Source: VRUE01 sp046733275 (GTDB lineage: Bacteria > Actinomycetota > Thermoleophilia > Solirubrobacterales > 70-9). Taken from it: a stretch of 16,813 nucleotides of DNA. The position numbers were made by a program, and so were the translations under genes. The notes beneath the pieces are model-generated. The model was not told the origin of the DNA. It ran no database searches and was given only the letters and a program-made list of their open reading frames with translations. This document shows, one piece after another, positions 13,878 to 16,813 of the stretch (positions are counted from its first letter, which is position 1; every line of letters starts with the position of its first letter). The DNA is taken from assembly GCA_046733275.1 (NCBI GenBank), contig JBKPOW010000027.1:1-16813 (forward strand), read 5' to 3'.

Positions 13878-16151
13878 ATGAGCACGGACCTCTACAGCAC
13901 GGTCACCTACTCACTTACCGGCCTGATCGAGAACATCGACTCCGGCGAGATCGGCCTGCCGGAGCTGCAGCGCCCCTTCGTCTGGAACAGCGCCAAGGTG
14001 CGCGACCTCTTCGACTCGATGTACAGGGGCTTTCCCGTCGGTTACTTCCTGCTCTGGGGGAACGACTCCCAGCCGGGAGCGAAGAAGATCGGCACCGGGC
14101 CAAAGCAGCAGCCGGTCCCCCGCCTGATGATCGTCGACGGTCAGCAACGGCTGACCTCGCTGTATGCAGTTCTGAAGGGAAAGCCGGTCGTCGACGGCGA
14201 CTACAAGGAGACGCGGATCACGATCGCCTTCCGTCCGCGCGATCGGCGCTTCGCGGTGACGGATGCGGCGATAGCGCGCGACCCGGAGTACATCCCCGAC
14301 ATCAGCGAGGTGTGGAACGGAGGCGGCAGCCTTCACAAGTTCAGCAAGGAGTTCCTCGCGCGCCTCAGCCAGAGCCGAGCCCTGACGGAGAGCCAGGAAG
14401 ACCGCCTCACCGAGGCAATCCATCTTCTCCACGGCCTCAGCGGATACCGGTTCACGGCTGTCGAACTAGCCTCGCGGATCGATCCGGAGCAGGTCGCCGA
14501 GGTATTCGTCCGCATCAACTCGAAGGGGGTGAACCTCAACCAAGCCGACTTCATCCTCACGCTGATGTCCGTCTGGTGGGAGGAGGGGCGCAACGACCTC
14601 GAGGCCTTCTGCCGGGCTTCCCGGATACCGTCGACGAGCGCCCCGAGCCCCTACAACCACTTCATCGAGACCGATCCCGACCAGCTCCTGCGTGTCGCGG
14701 TCGGGCTCGCCTTCCGCCGGGCACGCCTCAGCGCCGTCTATGCAGTGCTCCAGGGCCGCGACCCGGAGACGGGACAGATGTCGATCGAGCGCCGCGAGGA
14801 GCAGTTCGCGGTCCTGCGGGACGCGCAGGCGTACGTGCTCAACCTGACCAACTGGCACGAGTTCATGAAGGTGCTGGTCCGAGCCGGCTTCCGCAGCTCG
14901 AAGATGATCAGCTCGAAGAACGCTCTGGTGTACTGCTACCTCTTCTACCTGATTGGGAAGCGCGATTTCGGGGTGGAGCCGAGCGCGCTGCGCGACGTCA
15001 TTGCCCGCTGGTTCTTCATGGTCGCGCTGACCGGACGGTACACCGGGTCCTACGAGTCTCAGGTCGAGGCGGATCTGGCCCGGCTGCGTGGACTCGATAC
15101 CGCCGACGCCTTCGTGGCGGAGCTCCACCGTGTCATCGACGACGTGTTCACTGCCGACTACTGGGAGATCACCCTGCCGAACGAGTTCGAATCCTCGGCG
15201 GGCTTCAGCCCGACGCTGTTCGGCTACTACGCCGCGCTCAATCTTCTCGACGCTCGCGTCCTCTTCTCGAGCATGCGCGTCAACCAGCTGATGGACCCCG
15301 CCCTGAACGCCAACAAGGCGCCGGTGGAGAGGCATCACCTCTTTCCCCGTGCCTATCTCAAGTCGATGGGCATGACCGAGGTCCGCGACATCAACCAGAT
15401 CGCGAACATGGCCTTGGTCGAGTGGCCGGACAACGTCCAGATCTCCGATCGTCCTCCCTCCGAGTACTTCCCGCCCCTGGTCGAGGGGATGGATCCGGCG
15501 ATCCGGGAGGAGATGTACTTCTGGCACGCCCTCCCGGTCGGCTGGGCGGCGATGGAGTACCGCCAGTTCCTGGCGGCGAGGCGAGGATTGCTGGCGCAGG
15601 TGGTGAGGCGTGGCTTCGAGCGGCTCACGGCCCCCGAGGAGTCGGCCAGTGAAATCGCCGGGCAGCTGGCCGAGCTGGTGGAGGAGGGGGAGAGCGAGGC
15701 GCTCGAGTTCAAGGCATCGGCGAGGATCAATCTGTACACGGGAGAACGGGACGGCGACATCGAGGCCGCGGTGACGAGGACGGTTGCCGGATTCGCAAAC
15801 TCCCAAGGGGGGACGCTGATCGTCGGTATAACCGACGACGGTGAGCCGGTCGGACTCGAGCGCGACTACGCGACCCTGAAGAAACCGGATGCGGACGGCT
15901 TCCAGCTCTGGCTGGTCGATCACCTGTCCCGGCGGATCGGCCGAACCGCTGCGGCCAGGCTGAAGGTCGACTTCCCCGTCCTTCACGCCGTCGAGGTCTG
16001 CCGGATCCAGGTGCCGCCGGCCCCCGAACCGGTCTTCGTCAACCCGCCGTCCGGAGAGAAGGTCTCGGAGTTCTTCATCCGGATCGGCAACTCGACCCGG
16101 TCCCTGCCCACCGACGAGGTCCTCCAGTACAAAGCCGAGCGTTGGGACTGA
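13878..16151 (+). CDS. DUF262-HNH-Schlafen AlbA_2 fusion protein, candidate defence effector
   Basis: 757-aa protein with three recognisable parts. Residues 10-230 are DUF262, a ParB-like NTPase domain: GLPELQRPFVW (26-36), FPVGYFLLW (52-60), IVDGQQRLTSLY (85-96) with the DGQQR motif, and EVFVRINSKGVNLNQADF (208-225). Residues about 480-535 are a DUF1524/GmrD-like HNH region: VERHHLFPRAYL (483-494) with H486 and H487, then INQIANMALVEWPDNVQISD. Residues about 600-750 are an AlbA_2 (Schlafen) domain: ESEALEFKAS (605-614), TVAGFANSQGGTLIVGITDD (635-654) and FFIRIGNSTRSL near the end. DUF262-HNH proteins include the GmrSD modification-dependent nuclease; Schlafen domains occur in nucleic-acid-acting proteins. 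The combination suggests an antiphage role by inference. Codon use looks less GC-biased than in neighbours. The ATG start is supported by the conserved N-terminus. Confidence 0.88.
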   Translation: MSTDLYSTVTYSLTGLIENIDSGEIGLPELQRPFVWNSAKVRDLFDSMYRGFPVGYFLLWGNDSQPGAKKIGTGPKQQPVPRLMIVDGQQRLTSLYAVLKGKPVVDGDYKETRITIAFRPRDRRFAVTDAAIARDPEYIPDISEVWNGGGSLHKFSKEFLARLSQSRALTESQEDRLTEAIHLLHGLSGYRFTAVELASRIDPEQVAEVFVRINSKGVNLNQADFILTLMSVWWEEGRNDLEAFCRASRIPSTSAPSPYNHFIETDPDQLLRVAVGLAFRRARLSAVYAVLQGRDPETGQMSIERREEQFAVLRDAQAYVLNLTNWHEFMKVLVRAGFRSSKMISSKNALVYCYLFYLIGKRDFGVEPSALRDVIARWFFMVALTGRYTGSYESQVEADLARLRGLDTADAFVAELHRVIDDVFTADYWEITLPNEFESSAGFSPTLFGYYAALNLLDARVLFSSMRVNQLMDPALNANKAPVERHHLFPRAYLKSMGMTEVRDINQIANMALVEWPDNVQISDRPPSEYFPPLVEGMDPAIREEMYFWHALPVGWAAMEYRQFLAARRGLLAQVVRRGFERLTAPEESASEIAGQLAELVEEGESEALEFKASARINLYTGERDGDIEAAVTRTVAGFANSQGGTLIVGITDDGEPVGLERDYATLKKPDADGFQLWLVDHLSRRIGRTAAARLKVDFPVLHAVEVCRIQVPPAPEPVFVNPPSGEKVSEFFIRIGNSTRSLPTDEVLQYKAERWD

Positions 16152-16197
16152 GCTGGGCGTCGTGCGCGGCGCGAGGTCGCGTGAGAGGGTTGTGCGC

Positions 16198-16242
16198 GTG
16201 GAGGGGATCGACGAGAAGACGCTGAGTGAGGCGCTGCGGTGA
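16198..16242 (+). CDS. Possible 14-codon leader ORF before the amine oxidase-like gene
   Basis: GTG at 16198 begins a reading frame (VEGIDEKTLSEALR) ending in a TGA that overlaps the next GTG start (GTGA at 16239). GAGAGGG at 16183-16189 is a good ribosome binding site 8 nt upstream. It could be a coupling leader, a remnant of the 3' end of a lost gene, or chance. The 46 bases between 16152 and 16197 show nothing else. Confidence 0.25.
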   Translation: MEGIDEKTLSEALR

Positions 16243-16813
16243 GCAGCGAGCGAGCGAGGCTCTCGGTTGACGTCGCCGTCGTCGGCGCCGGCCTCTCCGG
16301 GCTGCGGGCGGCGCGGGAGCTGGCCGACGCCGGCCGCGAGGTGGTCGTGCTCGAGGCGCGCGAGCGGGTCGGCGGGCGCCTCTTCAACGCGACTCTCCGG
16401 GACGTCACGGTCGACCTCGGCGGCCAGTGGGTCGGCTCGGACCACGTGCGGGTGCAGCGGCTCGCCGCCAAGCTCGGGATCGAGATCTTCCCCCAGCACG
16501 GCGCCGGCCGGAACCTGCTCGACCTCGGCGGCAGGCGGCGGCGCTATCGCGGCACGATCCCGCGCGTCGACCCGCGCGGCCTCTGGGATCTCTTCGTCGT
16601 CCGTCGCCGCCTCCACCGTTTGGCGAAGGAGGTCGGCGCCGAGCAGCCCTGGGCGGCCGAGCGCGCCGCCGAGCTCGACAGCGAATCCCTCGCCCAGTGG
16701 AGCGAGCGCAACGTGCGCAGCGCGATCGCCCGCGACCTGCTGGGCCTGGCCGCGCGGACGGTCTGGGGGGAGGCGCCCGAGCAGCTCTCGGTGCTGCACG
16801 TGCTCTTCTACAC
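16239..16813 (+). CDS. FAD-dependent amine oxidase-like protein, partial (5' part)
   Basis: First 191 codons of a flavin monoamine oxidase-family protein; the gene runs off the window edge. After SSERARLS comes the Rossmann FAD-binding fingerprint VDVAVVGAGLSGLRAARELA, then VVVLEARERVGGRL with the conserved GGR motif, and VDLGGQWVG, the segment that packs on the flavin. Members oxidise amines or related substrates using FAD and oxygen; the substrate here is unknown. GTG at 16239 is the only reasonable start, as the frame has a stop at 16227; GAGG lies 7 nt upstream. It follows the DUF262 fusion gene by 87 bp with no clear terminator between. Confidence 0.88.
   Translation, partial: MSSERARLSVDVAVVGAGLSGLRAARELADAGREVVVLEARERVGGRLFNATLRDVTVDLGGQWVGSDHVRVQRLAAKLGIEIFPQHGAGRNLLDLGGRRRRYRGTIPRVDPRGLWDLFVVRRRLHRLAKEVGAEQPWAAERAAELDSESLAQWSERNVRSAIARDLLGLAARTVWGEAPEQLSVLHVLFY

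Noticed and set aside
13523..15652. 709-codon + strand frame overlapping the SnoaL-like gene and the DUF262 fusion
   Set aside because: It is out of frame with both conserved proteins and R/P/G-rich without motifs.
14466..16799. 777-codon open frame on the - strand spanning the DUF262 fusion and amine oxidase-like genes
   Set aside because: It crosses two real genes on the other strand, has no recognisable domain and shows the same R/E/D/L/V-rich shadow composition.
1..16813. tRNA, rRNA, CRISPR, insertion sequence or integrase
   Set aside because: No repeats in array form, no transposase-like protein and no clover-leaf or rRNA segment were seen in reading the window.

Overview
The window is high-GC DNA with a strong GC bias at third codon positions, which produces long spurious antisense ORFs. 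The content is actinobacterial in character: two F420-type luciferase-like oxidoreductases, a three-subunit proton-translocating transhydrogenase, the ergothioneine genes egtB and egtD, a GlpX-type fructose bisphosphatase, and many genes with a TANNNT -10-like hexamer only 6-18 nt upstream of the start codon, as expected for leaderless or nearly leaderless mRNAs. A deep-branching actinobacterium of the Solirubrobacterales/Thermoleophilia type fits best, but that placement is an inference.

Layout. 45-2372 (-) is a CtpE-like P-type cation ATPase that lacks the usual N-terminal extension. It is divergent from 2403-3452 (+), an F420-type LLM oxidoreductase. 3490-6375 (+) is the operon pntAA-pntAB-pntB, with an intercistronic hairpin over the pntAB ribosome binding site. 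6411-7280 (+) is a secreted or pilin-like protein with a class III (prepilin) leader and an HxxDWE-containing domain. 7381-9524 (+) is egtB-egtD, overlapping by 4 nt. 9568-10854 (+) is an orphan HipA-family kinase with a TTG start and no HipB. 10880-11809 (-) is a second LLM oxidoreductase, divergent from glpX (11839-12837, +); the two starts are 29 bp apart around one CTATAG element.

12860-13795 (-) carries two tiny two-helix membrane proteins in a tight pair and a SnoaL-like protein. 13878-16151 (+) is a 757-residue fusion of a DUF262 (GmrS/ParB-like) NTPase domain, a DUF1524-type HNH region and a Schlafen AlbA_2 domain. It is preceded by a perfect ATTTGCT-C-AGCAAAT operator candidate at its -10. 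The window ends inside an FAD-dependent amine oxidase-like gene (16239 onward), which is preceded by a 14-codon ORF overlapping its start.

How they fit together. Most of the window is redox and central metabolism: NADPH supply (Pnt), F420 enzymes, ergothioneine, gluconeogenesis (GlpX) and an amine oxidase. The accessory part is roughly 12.86-16.15 kb. There the base composition looks less GC-rich and the candidate novel item lies: a single-gene DUF262-HNH-Schlafen protein whose domains are those of known antiphage effectors. No tRNA, rRNA, CRISPR array, insertion sequence or integrase was seen.
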